A DNA stretch of 64,000 bases from Bursaphelenchus xylophilus. Taxonomy: Eukaryota; Nematoda; Chromadorea; Rhabditida; Aphelenchoididae. Within the stretch, counting starts at the first letter, position 1; each line of letters begins with the position of its first letter. A model generated the notes under the pieces. It had not been told where the DNA came from and did not search any database. It saw only the letters and a list, made by a program, of their open reading frames with translations. The stretch spans positions 12,643,291 to 12,707,290 of the forward strand of contig CAJFCV020000001.1 in assembly GCA_904066235.2 (NCBI GenBank), read 5' to 3'. A program made the position numbers and the translations under genes. Positions 40,076 to 53,366 of this stretch are shown piece by piece.

Positions 40076-43000
40076 TCCTAAGATTTTATCATGGCAAGTC
40101 TCAGCTTTTTTGGAATCAAACTACGCCCACACTGGGCGAAAAACTCTGATATTATACTAGACACCAGTTTGAAAAAAAGTGAATTAGTGATGACGGAGTG
40201 AATTGACAAGACATACACCATTCGAAAGGTAACCTCCTAAGATTTTATCATGGCAAGTCTCAGCTTTTTTGGAATCAAACTACGCCCACACTGGGCGAAA
40301 AACTCTGATATTATACTAGACACCAGTTTGAAAAAAAAGTGAATTAGTGATGACGGAGTGAATTGACAGGACATACACCATTCGAAAGGTAACCTCCTAA
40401 GATTTTATCATGGCAAGTCTCAGCTTTTTTGGAATCAAACTACGCCCACACTGGGCGAAAAACTCTGATATTATACTAGACACCAGTTTGAAAAAAAGTG
40501 AATTAGTGATGACGGAGTGAATTGACAAGACATACACCATTCGAAAGGTAACCTCCTAAGATTTTAGCATGGCAAGTCTCAGCTTTTTTGGAATCAAACT
40601 ACGCCCACACTGGGCGAAAAACTCTGATATTATACTAGACATCAGTTTGAAAAAAAGTGAATTAGTGATGACGGAGTGAATTGACAAGACATACACCATT
40701 CGAAAGGTAACCTCCTAAGATTTTAGCGTGGCAAGTCTCAGCTTTTTTGGAATCAAACTACGCCCACGCTGGGCGAAAAACTCTGATATTATACTAGACA
40801 TCAGTTTGAAAAAAAAGTGAATTAGTGATGACGGAGTGAATTGACAGGACATACACCATTCGAAAGGTAACCTCCTAAGATTTTATCATGGCAAGTCTCA
40901 GCTTTTTTGGAATCAAACTACGCCCACGCTGGGCGAAAAACTCTGATATTATACTAGACACCAGTTTGAAAAAAAGTGAATTAGTGATGACGGAGTGAAT
41001 TGACAGGACATACACCATTCGAAAGGTAACCTCCTAAGATTTTATCATGGCAAGTCTCAGCTTTTTTGGAATCAAACTACGCCCACACTGGGCGAAAAAC
41101 TCTGATATTATACTAGACACCAGTTTGAAAAAAAAGTGAATTAGTGATGACGGAGTGAATTGACAAGACATACACCATTCGAAAGGTAACCTCCTAAGAT
41201 TTTAGCATGGCAAGTCTCAGCTTTTTTGGAATCAAACTACGCCCACACTGGGCGAAAAACTCTGATATTATACTAGACACCAGTTTGAAAAAAAAGTGAA
41301 TTAGTGATGACGGAGTGAATTGACAGGACATACACCATTCGAAAGGTAACCTCCTAATATTTTAGCATGGCAAGTTTCAGCTTTTTTGGAATCAAACTAC
41401 GCCCACACTGGGCGAAAAACTCTGATATTATACTAGACACCAGTTTGAAAAAAAAGTGAATTAGTGATGACGGAGTGAATTGACAAGACATACACCATTC
41501 GAAAGGTAACCTCCTAAGATTTTATCATGGCAAGTCTCAGCTTTTTTGGAATCAAACTACGCCCACACTGGGCGAAAAACTCTGATATTATACTAGACAC
41601 CAGTTTGAAAAAAAAGTGAATTAGTGATGACGGAGTGAATTGACAGGACATACACCATTCGAAAGGTAACCTCCTAAGATTTTATCATGGCAAGTCTCAG
41701 CTTTTTTGGAATCAAACTACGCCCACACTGGGCGAAAAACTCTGATATTATACTAGACACCAGTTTGAAAAAAAAGTGAATTAGTGATGACGGAGTGAAT
41801 TGACAGGACATACACCATTCGAAAGGTAACCTCCTAAGATTTTATCATGGCAAGTCTCAGCTTTTTTGGAATCAAACTACGCCCACACTGGGCGAAAAAC
41901 TCTGATATTATACTAGACACCAGTTTGAAAAAAAAGTGAATTAGTGATGACGGAGTGAATTGACAGGACATACACCATTCGAAAGGTAACCTCCTAAGAT
42001 TTTAGCGTGGCAAGTCTCAGCTTTTTTGGAATCAAACTACGCCCACGCTGGGCGAAAAACTCTGATATTATACTAGACATCAGTTTGAAAAAAAGTGAAT
42101 TAGTGATGACGGAGTGAATTGACAAGACATACACCATTCGAAAGGTAACCTCCTAAGATTTTATCATGGCAAGTCTCAGCTTTTGTGGAATCAAACTACG
42201 CCCACGCTGGGCGAAAAACTCTGATATTATACTAGACATCAGTTTGAAAAAAAGTGAATTAGTGATGACGGAGTGAATTGACAGGACATACACCATTCGA
42301 AAGGTAACCTCCTAAGATTTTATCATGGCAAGTCTCAGCTTTTTTGGAATCAAACTACGCCCACACTGGGCGAAAAACTCTGATATTATACTAGACACCA
42401 GTTTGAAAAAAAGTGAATTAGTGATGACGGAGTGAATTGACAGGACATACACCATTCGAAAGGTAACCTCCTAAGATTTTATCATGGCAAGTCTCAGCTT
42501 TTTTGGAATCAAACTACGCCCACACTGGGCGAAAAACTCTGATATTATACTAGACACCAGTTTGAAAAAAAGTGAATTAGTGATGACGGAGTGAATTGAC
42601 AAGACATACACCATTCGAAAGGTAACCTCCTAAGATTTTAGCATGGCAAGTCTCAGCTTTTTTGGAATCAAACTACGCCCACACTGGGCGAAAAACTCTG
42701 ATATTATACTAGACACCAGTTTGAAAAAAAAGTGAATTAGTGATGACGGAGTGAATTGACAAGACATACACCATTCGAAAGGTAACCTCCTAAGATTTTA
42801 GCATGGCAAGTCTCAGCTTTTTTGGAATCAAACTACGCCCACACTGGGCGAAAAACTCTGATATTATACTAGACACCAGTTTGAAAAAAAAGTGAATTAG
42901 TGATGACGGAGTGAATTGACAAGACATACACCATTCGAAAGGTAACCTCCTAAGATTTTATCATGGCAAGTCTCAGCTTTTTTGGAATCAAACTACGCCC

Positions 43001-46000
43001 ACACTGGGCGAAAAACTCTGATATTATACTAGACATCAGTTTGAAAAAAAGTGAATTAGTGATGACGGAGTGAATTGACAAGACATACACCATTCGAAAG
43101 GTAACCTCCTAAGATTTTATCATGGCAAGTCTCAGCTTTTTTGGAATCAAACTACGCCCACACTGGGCGAAAAACTGTGATATTATACTAGACACCAGTT
43201 TGAAAAAAAAGTGAATTAGTGATGACGGAGTGAATTGACAAGACATACACCATTCGAAAGGTAACCTCCTAAGATTTTAGCATGGCAAGTCTCAGCTTTT
43301 TTGGAATCAAACTACGCCCACACTGGGCGAAAAACTCTGATATTATACTAGACATCAGTTTGAAAAAAAAGTGAATTAGTGATGACGGAGTGAATTGACA
43401 AGACATACACCATTCGAAAGGTAACCTCCTAAGATTTTATCATGGCAAGTCTCAGCTTTTTTGGAATCAAACTACGCCCACACTGGGCGAAAAACTCTGA
43501 TATTATACTAGACACCAGTTTGAAAAAAAGTGAATTAGTGATGACGGAGTGAATTGACAAGACATACACCATTCGAAAGGTAACCTCCTAAGATTTTAGC
43601 ATGGCAAGTCTCAGCTTTTTTGGAATCAAACTACGCCCACACTGGGCGAAAAACTCTGATATTATACTAGACACCAGTTTGAAAAAAAGTGAATTAGTGA
43701 TGACGGAGTGAATTGACAAGACATACACCATTCGAAAGGTAACCTCCTAAGATTTTATCATGGCAAGTCTCAGCTTTTTTGGAATCAAACTACGCCCACA
43801 CTGGGCGAAAAACTCTGATATTATACTAGACACCAGTTTGAAAAAAAGTGAATTAGTGATGACGGAGTGAATTGACAAGACATACACCATTCGAAAGGTA
43901 ACCTCCTAAGATTTTAGCATGGCAAGTCTCAGCTTTTTTGGAATCAAACTACGCCCACACTGGGCGAAAAACTCTGATATTATACTAGACACCAGTTTGA
44001 AAAAAAGTGAATTAGTGATGACGGAGTGAATTGACAAGACATACACCATTCGAAAGGTAACCTCCTAAGATTTTAGCGTGGCAAGTCTCAGCTTTTTTGG
44101 AATCAAACTACGCCCACACTGGGCGAAAAACTCTGATATTATACTAGACATCAGTTTGAAAAAAAAGTGAATTAGTGATGACGGAGTGAATTGACAGGAC
44201 ATACACCATTCGAAAGGTAACCTCCTAAGATTTTATCATGGCAAGTCTCAGCTTTTTTGGAATCAAACTACGCCCACACTGGGCGAAAAACTCTGATATT
44301 ATACTAGACACCAGTTTGAAAAAAAAGTGAATTAGTGATGACGGAGTGAATTGACAAGACATACACCATTCGAAAGGTAACCTCCTAAGATTTTATCATG
44401 GCAAGTCTCAGCTTTTTTGGAATCAAACTACGCCCACACTGGGCGAAAAACTCTGATATTATACTAGACACCAGTTTGAAAAAAAAGTGAATTAGTGATG
44501 ACGGAGTGAATTGACAAGACATACACCATTCGAAAGGTAACCTCCTAAGATTTTAGCGTGGCAAGTCTCAGCTTTTTTGGAATCAAACTACGCCCACGCT
44601 GGGCGAAAAACTCTGATATTATACTAGACATCAGTTTGAAAAAAAGTGAATTAGTGATGACGGAGTGAATTGACAGGACATACACCATTCGAAAGGTAAC
44701 CTCCTAAGATTTTATCATGGCAAGTCTCAGCTTTTTTGGAATCAAACTACGCCCACACTGGGCGAAAAACTCTGATATTATACTAGACACCAGTTTGAAA
44801 AAAAGTGAATTAGTGATGACGGAGTGAATTGACAAGACATACACCATTCGAAAGGTAACCTCCTAAGATTTTATCATGGCAAGTCTCAGCTTTTTTGGAA
44901 TCAAACTACGCCCACACTGGGCGAAAAACTCTGATATTATACTAGACACCAGTTTGAAAAAAAGTGAATTAGTGATGACGGAGTGAATTGACAAGACATA
45001 CACCATTCGAAAGGTAACCTCCTAAGATTTTATCATGGCAAGTCTCAGCTTTTTTGGAATCAAACTACGCCCACACTGGGCGAAAAACTGTGATATTATA
45101 CTAGACACCAGTTTGAAAAAAAGTGAATTAGTGATGACGGAGTGAATTGACAAGACATACACCATTCGAAAGGTAACCTCCTAAGATTTTAGCATGGCAA
45201 GTCTCAGCTTTTTTGGAATCAAACTACGCCCACACTGGGCGAAAAACTCTGATATTATACTAGACACCAGTTTGAAAAAAAAGTGAATTAGTGATGACGG
45301 AGTGAATTGACAAGACATACACCATTCGAAAGGTAACCTCCTAAGATTTTAGCGTGGCAAGTCTCAGCTTTTTTGGAATCAAACTACGCCCACACTGGGC
45401 GAAAAACTCTGATATTATACTAGACACCAGTTTGAAAAAAAGTGAATTAGTGATGACGGAGTGAATTGACAAGACATACACCATTCGAAAGGTAACCTCC
45501 TAAGATTTTATCATGGCAAGTCTCAGCTTTTTTGGAATCAAACTACGCCCACACTGGGCGAAAAACTCTGATATTATACTAGACACCAGTTTGAAAAAAA
45601 AGTGAATTAGTGATGACGGAGTGAATTGACAAGACATACACCATTCGAAAGGTAACCTCCTAAGATTTTATCATGGCAAGTCTCAGCTTTTTTGGAATCA
45701 AACTACGCCCACACTGGGCGAAAAACTCTGATATTATACTAGACACCAGTTTGAAAAAAAGTGAATTAGTGATGACGGAGTGAATTGACAAGACATACAC
45801 CATTCGAAAGGTAACCTCCTAAGATTTTATCATGGCAAGTCTCAGCTTTTTTGGAATCAAACTACGCCCACACTGGGCGAAAAACTCTGATATTATACTA
45901 GACACCAGTTTGAAAAAAAGTGAATTAGTGATGACGGAGTGAATTGACAGGACATACACCATTCGAAAGGTAACCTCCTAAGATTTTAGCATGGCAAGTC

Positions 46001-46931
46001 TCAGCTTTTTTGGAATCAAACTACGCCCACACTGGGCGAAAAACTCTGATATTATACTAGACACCAGTTTGAAAAAAAAGTGAATTAGTGATGACGGAGT
46101 GAATTGACAAGACATACACCATTCGAAAGGTAACCTCCTAAGATTTTAGCATGGCAAGTCTCAGCTTTTTTGGAATCAAACTACGCCCACGCTGGGCGAA
46201 AAACTCTGATATTATACTAGACATCAGTTTGAAAAAAAGTGAATTAGTGATGACGGAGTGAATTGACAGGACATACACCATTCGAAAGGTAACCTCCTAA
46301 GATTTTATCATGGCAAGTCTCAGCTTTTTTGGAATCAAACTACGCCCACACTGGGCGAAAAACTCTGATATTATACTAGACACCAGTTTGAAAAAAAAGT
46401 GAATAAGTGATGACGGAGTGAATTGACAAGACATACACCATTCGAAAGGTAACCTCCTAAGATTTTAGCATGGCAAGTCTCAGCTTTTTTGGAATCAAAC
46501 TACGCCCACACTGGGCGAAAAACTCTGATATTATACTAGACACCAGTTTGAAAAAAAGTGAATTAGTGATGACGGAGTGAATTGACAAGACATACACCAT
46601 TCGAAAGGTAACCTCCTAAGATTTTAGCATGGCAAGTCTCAGCTTTTTTGGAATCAAACTACGCCCACACTGGGCGAAAAACTCTGATATTATACTAGAC
46701 ACCAGTTTGAAAAAAAAGTGAATTAGTGATGACGGAGTGAATTGACAAGACATACACCATTCGAAAGGTAACCTCCTAAGATTTTAGCATGGCAAGTCTC
46801 AGCTTTTTTGGAATCAAACTACGCCCACACTGGGCGAAAAACTCTGATATTATACTAGACACCAGTTTGAAAAAAAGTGAATTAGTGATGACGGAGTGAA
46901 TTGACAGGACATACACCATTCGAAAGGTAAC

Positions 46932-47431
46932 NNNNNNNNNNNNNNNNNNNNNNNNNNNNNNNNNNNNNNNNNNNNNNNNNNNNNNNNNNNNNNNNNNNNN
47001 NNNNNNNNNNNNNNNNNNNNNNNNNNNNNNNNNNNNNNNNNNNNNNNNNNNNNNNNNNNNNNNNNNNNNNNNNNNNNNNNNNNNNNNNNNNNNNNNNNNN
47101 NNNNNNNNNNNNNNNNNNNNNNNNNNNNNNNNNNNNNNNNNNNNNNNNNNNNNNNNNNNNNNNNNNNNNNNNNNNNNNNNNNNNNNNNNNNNNNNNNNNN
47201 NNNNNNNNNNNNNNNNNNNNNNNNNNNNNNNNNNNNNNNNNNNNNNNNNNNNNNNNNNNNNNNNNNNNNNNNNNNNNNNNNNNNNNNNNNNNNNNNNNNN
47301 NNNNNNNNNNNNNNNNNNNNNNNNNNNNNNNNNNNNNNNNNNNNNNNNNNNNNNNNNNNNNNNNNNNNNNNNNNNNNNNNNNNNNNNNNNNNNNNNNNNN
47401 NNNNNNNNNNNNNNNNNNNNNNNNNNNNNNN
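46932..47431. other. Assembly gap 2 (500 N)
   Basis: A run of exactly 500 N, a round number that suggests a placeholder of unknown true size. Orientation changes from minus to plus across it. The left flank ends in ggtaac and the right flank starts in aaatcttagg, which are nearly the same monomer phase on opposite strands. Confidence 0.99.
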
Positions 47432-50400
47432 AAATCTTAGGAGGTTACCTTTCGAATGGTGTATGTCTTGTCAATTCACTCCGTCATCACTAATTCACTT
47501 TTTTTCAAACTGATGTCTAGTATAATATCAGAGTTTTTCGCCCAGTGTGGGCGCAGTTTGATTCCAAAAAAGCTGAGACTTGCCATGATAAAATCTTAGG
47601 AGGTTACCTTTCGAATGGTGTATGTCTTGTCAATTCACTCCGTCATCACTAATTCACTTTTTTTCAAACTGATGTCTAGTATAATATCAGAGTTTTTCGC
47701 CCAGTGTGGGCGCAGTTTGATTCCAAAAAAGCTGAGACTTGCCACGATAAAGTCTTAGGAGGTTACCTTTCGAATGGTGTATGTCTTGTCAATTCACTCC
47801 GTCATCACTAATTCACCTTTTTTCAAAACCGGTGTCAAGTATAATATCAGAGTTTTTCGCCCAGTGTGGGCGCAGTTTGATTCCAAAAAAGCTGAGACTT
47901 GCCACGATAAAGTCTTAGGAGGTTACCTTTCGAATGGTGTATGTCTTGTCAATTCACTCCGTCATCACTAATTCACTTTTTTTTCAAACTGATGTCTAGT
48001 ATAATATCAGAGTTTTTCGCCCAGTGTGGGCGCAGTTTGATTCCAAAAAAGCTGAGACTTGCCATGATAAAGTCTTAGGAGGTTACCTTTCGAATGGTGT
48101 ATGTCTTGTCAATTCACTCCGTCATCACTAATTCACCTTTTTTCAAAACCGGTGTCAAGTATAATATCAGAGTTTTTCGCCCAGTGTGGGCGTAGTTTGA
48201 TTCCAAAAAAGCTGAGACTTGCCATGATAAAATCTTAGGAGGTTACCTTTCGAACGGTGTATGTCTTGTCAATTCACTCCGTCATCACTAATTCACTTTT
48301 TTTTCAAACTGATGTCTAGTATAATATCAGAGTTTTTCGCCCAGTGTGGGCGCAGTTTGATTCCAAAAAAGCTGAGACTTGCCATGATAAAATCTTAGGA
48401 GGTTACCTTTCGAATGGTGTATGTCTTGTCAATTCACTCCGTCATCACTAATTCACCTTTTTTCAAAACCGGTGTCAAGTATAATATCAGAGTTTTTCGC
48501 CCAGTGTGGGCGCAGTTTGATTCCAAAAAAGCTGAGACTTGCCATGATAAAGTCTTAGGAGGTTACCTTTCGAATGGTGTATGTCTTGTCAATTCACTCC
48601 GTCATCACTAATTCACCTTTTTTCAAAACCGGTGTCAAGTATAATATCAGAGTTTTTCGCCCAGTGTGGGCGCAGTTTGATTCCAAAAAAGCTGAGACTT
48701 GCCATGATAAAGTCTTAGGAGGTTACCTTTCGAATGGTGTATGTCTTGTCAATTCACTCCGTCATCACTAATTCACTTTTTTTCAAACTGATGTCTAGTA
48801 TAATATCAGAGTTTTTCGCCCAGTGTGGGCGCAGTTTGATTCCAAAAAAGCTGAGACTTGCCATGATAAAGTCTTAGGAGGTTACCTTTCGAATGGTGTA
48901 TGTCTTGTCAATTCACTCCGTCATCACTAATTCACTTTTTTTCAAACTGATGTCTAGTATAATATCAGAGTTTTTCGCCCAGTGTGGGCGCAGTTTGATT
49001 CCAAAAAAGCTGAGACTTGCCATGATAAAATCTTAGGAGGTTACCTTTCGAATGGTGTATGTCTTGTCAATTCACTCCGTCATCACTAATTCACTTTTTT
49101 TTCAAACTGATGTCTAGTATAATATCAGAGTTTTTCGCCCAGTGTGGGCGCAGTTTGATTCCAAAAAAGCTGAGACTTGCCATGATAAAATCTTAGGAGG
49201 TTACCTTTCGAATGGTGTATGTCTTGTCAATTCACTCCGTCATCACTAATTCACCTTTTTTCAAAACCGGTGTCAAGTATAATATCAGAGTTTTTCGCCC
49301 AGTGTGGGCGCAGTTTGATTCCAAAAAAGCTGAGACTTGCCATGATAAAATCTTAGGAGGTTACCTTTCGAATGGTGTATGTCTTGTCAATTCACTCCGT
49401 CATCACTAATTCACTTTTTTTCAAACTGATGTCTAGTATAATATCAGAGTTTTTCGCCCAGTGTGGGCGCAGTTTGATTCCAAAAAAGCTGAGACTTGCC
49501 ATGATAAAGTCTTAGGAGGTTACCTTTCGAATGGTGTATGTCTTGTCAATTCACTCCGTCATCACTAATTCACCTTTTTTTCAAAACCGGTGTCAAGTAT
49601 AATATCAGAGTTTTTCGCCCAGTGTGGGCGCAGTTTGATTCCAAAAAAGCTGAGACTTGCCATGATAAAGTCTTAGGAGGTTACCTTTCGAATGGTGTAT
49701 GTCTTGTCAATTTACTCCGTCATCACTAATTCACTTTTTTTTCAAACTGATGTCTAGTATAATATCAGAGTTTTTCGCCCAGTGTGGGCGCAGTTTGATT
49801 CCAAAAAAGCTGAGACTTGCCATGATAAAATCTTAGGAGGTTACCTTTCGAATGGTGTATGTCTTGTCAATTCACTCCGTCATCACTAATTCACTTTTTT
49901 TTCAAACTGATGTCTAGTATAATATCAGAGTTTTTCGCCCAGTGTGGGCGCAGTTTGATTCCAAAAAAGCTGAGACTTGCCATGATAAAATCTTAGGAGG
50001 TTACCTTTCGAATGGTGTATGTCTTGTCAATTCACTCCGTCATCACTAATTCACTTTTTTTTCAAACTGATGTCTAGTATAATATCAGAGTTTTTCGCCC
50101 AGTGTGGGCGCAGTTTGATTCCAAAAAAGCTGAGACTTGCCATGATAAAGTCTTAGGAGGTTACCTTTCGAATGGTGTATGTCTTGTCAATTCACTCCGT
50201 CATCACTAATTCACCTTTTTTCAAAACCGGTGTCAAGTATAATATCAGAGTTTTTCGCCCAGTGTGGGCGTAGTTTGATTCCAAAAAAGCTGAGACTTGC
50301 CATGATAAAATCTTAGGAGGTTACCTTTCGAACGGTGTATGTCTTGTCAATTCACTCCGTCATCACTAATTCACTTTTTTTTCAAACTGATGTCTAGTAT

Positions 50401-52248
50401 AATATCAGAGTTTTTCGCCCAGTGTGGGCGCAGTTTGATTCCAAAAAAGCTGAGACTTGCCATGATAAAATCTTAGGAGGTTGCCTTTCGAATGGTGTAT
50501 GTCTTGTCAATTCACTCCGTCATCACTAATTCACCTTTTTTTTCAAACTGATGTCTAGTATAATATCAGAGTTTTTCGCCCAGTGTGGGCGCAGTTTGAT
50601 TCCAAAAAAGCTGAGACTTGCCATGATAAAGTCTTAGGAGGTTACCTTTCGAATGGTGTATGTCTTGTCAATTCACTCCGTCATCACTAATTCACCTTTT
50701 TTTCAAACTGATGTCTAGTATAATATCAGAGTTTTTCGCCCAGTGTGGGCGCAGTTTGATTCCAAAAAAGCTGAGACTTGCCATGATAAAATCTTAGGAG
50801 GTTACCTTTCGAACGGTGTATGTCTTGTCAATTCACTCCGTCATCACTAATTCACTTTTTTTCAAACTGATGTCTAGTATAATATCAGAGTTTTTCGCCC
50901 AGTGTGGGCGCAGTTTGATTCCAAAAAAGCTGAGACTTGCCATGATAAAGTCTTAGGAGGTTACCTTTCGAATGGTGTATGTCTTGTCAATTCACTCCGT
51001 CATCACTAATTCACCTTTTTTCAAAACCGGTGTCAAGTATAATATCAGAGTTTTTCGCCCAGTGTGGGCGCAGTTTGATTCCAAAAAAGCTGAGACTTGC
51101 CATGATAAAATCTTAGGAGGTTACCTTTCGAATGGTGTATGTCTTGTCAATTCACTCCGTCATCACTAATTCACTTTTTTTTCAAACTGATGTCTAGTAT
51201 AATATCAGAGTTTTTCGCCCAGTGTGGGCGCAGTTTGATTCCAAAAAAGCTGAGACTTGCCATGATAAAGTCTTAGGAGGTTACCTTTCGAATGGTGTAT
51301 GTCTTGTCAATTCACTCCGTCATCACTAATTCACCTTTTTTCAAAACCGGTGTCAAGTATAATATCAGAGTTTTTCGCCCAGTGTGGGCGCAGTTTGATT
51401 CCAAAAAAGCTGAGACTTGCCATGATAAAATCTTAGGAGGTTACCTTTCGAATGGTGTATGTCTTGTCAATTCACTCCGTCATCACTAATTCACTTTTTT
51501 TTCAAACTGATGTCTAGTATAATATCAGAGTTTTTCGCCCAGTGTGGGCGCAGTTTGATTCCAAAAAAGCTGAGACTTGCCATGATAAAATCTTAGGAGG
51601 TTACCTTTCGAATGGTGTATGTCTTGTCAATTCACTCCGTCATCACTAATTCACCTTTTTTCAAAACCGGTGTCAAGTATAATATCAGAGTTTTTCGCCC
51701 AGTGTGGGCGCAGTTTGATTCCAAAAAAGCTGAGACTTGCCATGATAAAGTCTTAGGAGGTTACCTTTCGAATGGTGTATGTCTTGTCAATTCACTCCGT
51801 CATCACTAATTCACTTTTTTTCAAACTGATGTCTAGTATAATATCAGAGTTTTTCGCCCAGTGTGGGCGCAGTTTGATTCCAAAAAAGCTGAGACTTGCC
51901 ATGATAAAATCTTAGGAGGTTACCTTTCGAATGGTGTATGTCTTGTCAATTCACTCCGTCATCACTAATTCACTTTTTTTCAAACTGATGTCTAGTATAA
52001 TATCAGAGTTTTTCGCCCAGTGTGGGCGCAGTTTGATTCCAAAAAAGCTGAGACTTGCCATGATAAAATCTTAGGAGGTTACCTTTCGAATGGTGTATGT
52101 CTTGTCAATTCACTCCGTCATCACTAATTCACTTTTTTTCAAACTGATGTCTAGTATAATATCAGAGTTTTTCGCCCAGTGTGGGCGCAGTTTGATTCCA
52201 AAAAAGCTGAGACTTGCCATGATAAAGTCTTAGGAGGTTACCTTTCGA

Positions 52249-53366
52249 ATGGTGTATGTCTTGTCAATTCACTCCGTCATCACTAATTCACCTTTTTTCA
52301 AAACTGATGTCAAGTATAATATCAGAGTTTTTCGCCCAGTGTGGGCGCAGTTTGATTCCAAAAAAGCTGAGACTTGCCATGATAAAGTCTTAGGAGGTTA
52401 CCTTTCGAATGGTGTATGTCTTGTCAATTCACTCCGTCATCACTAATTCACTTTTTTTTCAAACTGATGTCTAGTATAATATCAGAGTTTTTCGCCCAGT
52501 GTGGGCGCAGTTTGATTCCAAAAAAGCTGAGACTTGCCATGATAAAGTCTTAGGAGGTTACCTTTCGAATGGTGTATGTCTTGTCAATTCACTCCGTCAT
52601 CACTAATTCACCTTTTTTCAAAACCGGTGTCAAGTATAATATCAGAGTTTTTCGCCCAGTGTGGGCGTAGTTTGATTCCAAAAAAGCTGAGACTTGCCAT
52701 GATAAAATCTTAGGAGGTTACCTTTCGAATGGTGTATGTCTTGTCAATTCACTCCGTCATCACTAATTCACTTTTTTTCAAACTGATGTCTAGTATAATA
52801 TCAGAGTTTTTCGCCCAGTGTGGGCGCAGTTTGATTCCAAAAAAGCTGAGACTTGCCATGATAAAGTCTTAGGAGGTTACCTTTCGAATGGTGTATGTCT
52901 TGTCAATTCACTCCGTCATCACTAATTCACCTTTTTTCAAAACCGGTGTCAAGTATAATATCAGAGTTTTTCGCCCAGTGTGGGCGCAGTTTGATTCCAA
53001 AAAAGCTGAGACTTGCCATGATAAAATCTTAGGAGGTTACCTTTCGAACGGTGTATGTCTTGTCAATTCACTCCGTCATCACTAATTCACTTTTTTTTCA
53101 AACTGATGTCTAGTATAATATCAGAGTTTTTCGCCCAGTGTGGGCGCAGTTTGATTCCAAAAAAGCTGAGACTTGCCATGATAAAATCTTAGGAGGTTAC
53201 CTTTCGAATGGTGTATGTCTTGTCAATTCACTCCGTCATCACTAATTCACTTTTTTTCAAACTGATGTCTAGTATAATATCAGAGTTTTTCGCCCAGTGT
53301 GGGCGCAGTTTGATTCCAAAAAAGCTGAGACTTGCCATGATAAAGTCTTAGGAGGTTACCTTTCGA
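52249..53366 (+). repeat. Seven-monomer higher-order repeat, copy 1
   Basis: Taking the atggtg of each monomer as its start, the order is B2, B1, B2 with gcgtag, B1, B2, B1 with cgaaCgg, B1. The unit is 1,118 bp. In this copy the first B2 has lost CCGG (caaaactgatgtcaag). It is directly followed by copy 2, so the two form a tandem pair of higher-order units. Confidence 0.78.

Larger units (their letters stand above)
26520..46931 (-). repeat. Satellite block B: family B tandem array in reverse orientation
   Basis: About 128 monomers of about 159-160 bp, all reverse-complemented relative to blocks A and C. Read in the satellite sense, they carry gcgtagtttg, ctgagac, cttaggaggtt and the C-A3 junction after a T7 or T8 tract. 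Variable positions are ccatgata/ccatgcta/ccacgcta, ctgatgtc/ctggtgtc, cttgtc/cctgtc, the T-tract length, the dyad centre, and atcacag/atcagag. CCGG is absent except for one copy at 27888-27891. Singletons include gtggaa at about 42185, gaataagtg at about 46403 and ctaatatt at about 41356. There are no genes or unique insertions. Confidence 0.96.

Noticed and set aside
26520..46931. Genes on the minus strand of block B
   Set aside because: No frame of useful length survives the stops and T-tract length changes in this block. It is satellite throughout.
47438..47461. AGGAGG 11 bases upstream of ATG in family B, resembling a ribosome binding site
   Set aside because: It recurs in every family B monomer of a eukaryotic satellite, does not lead to a conserved frame, and is absent from family A.
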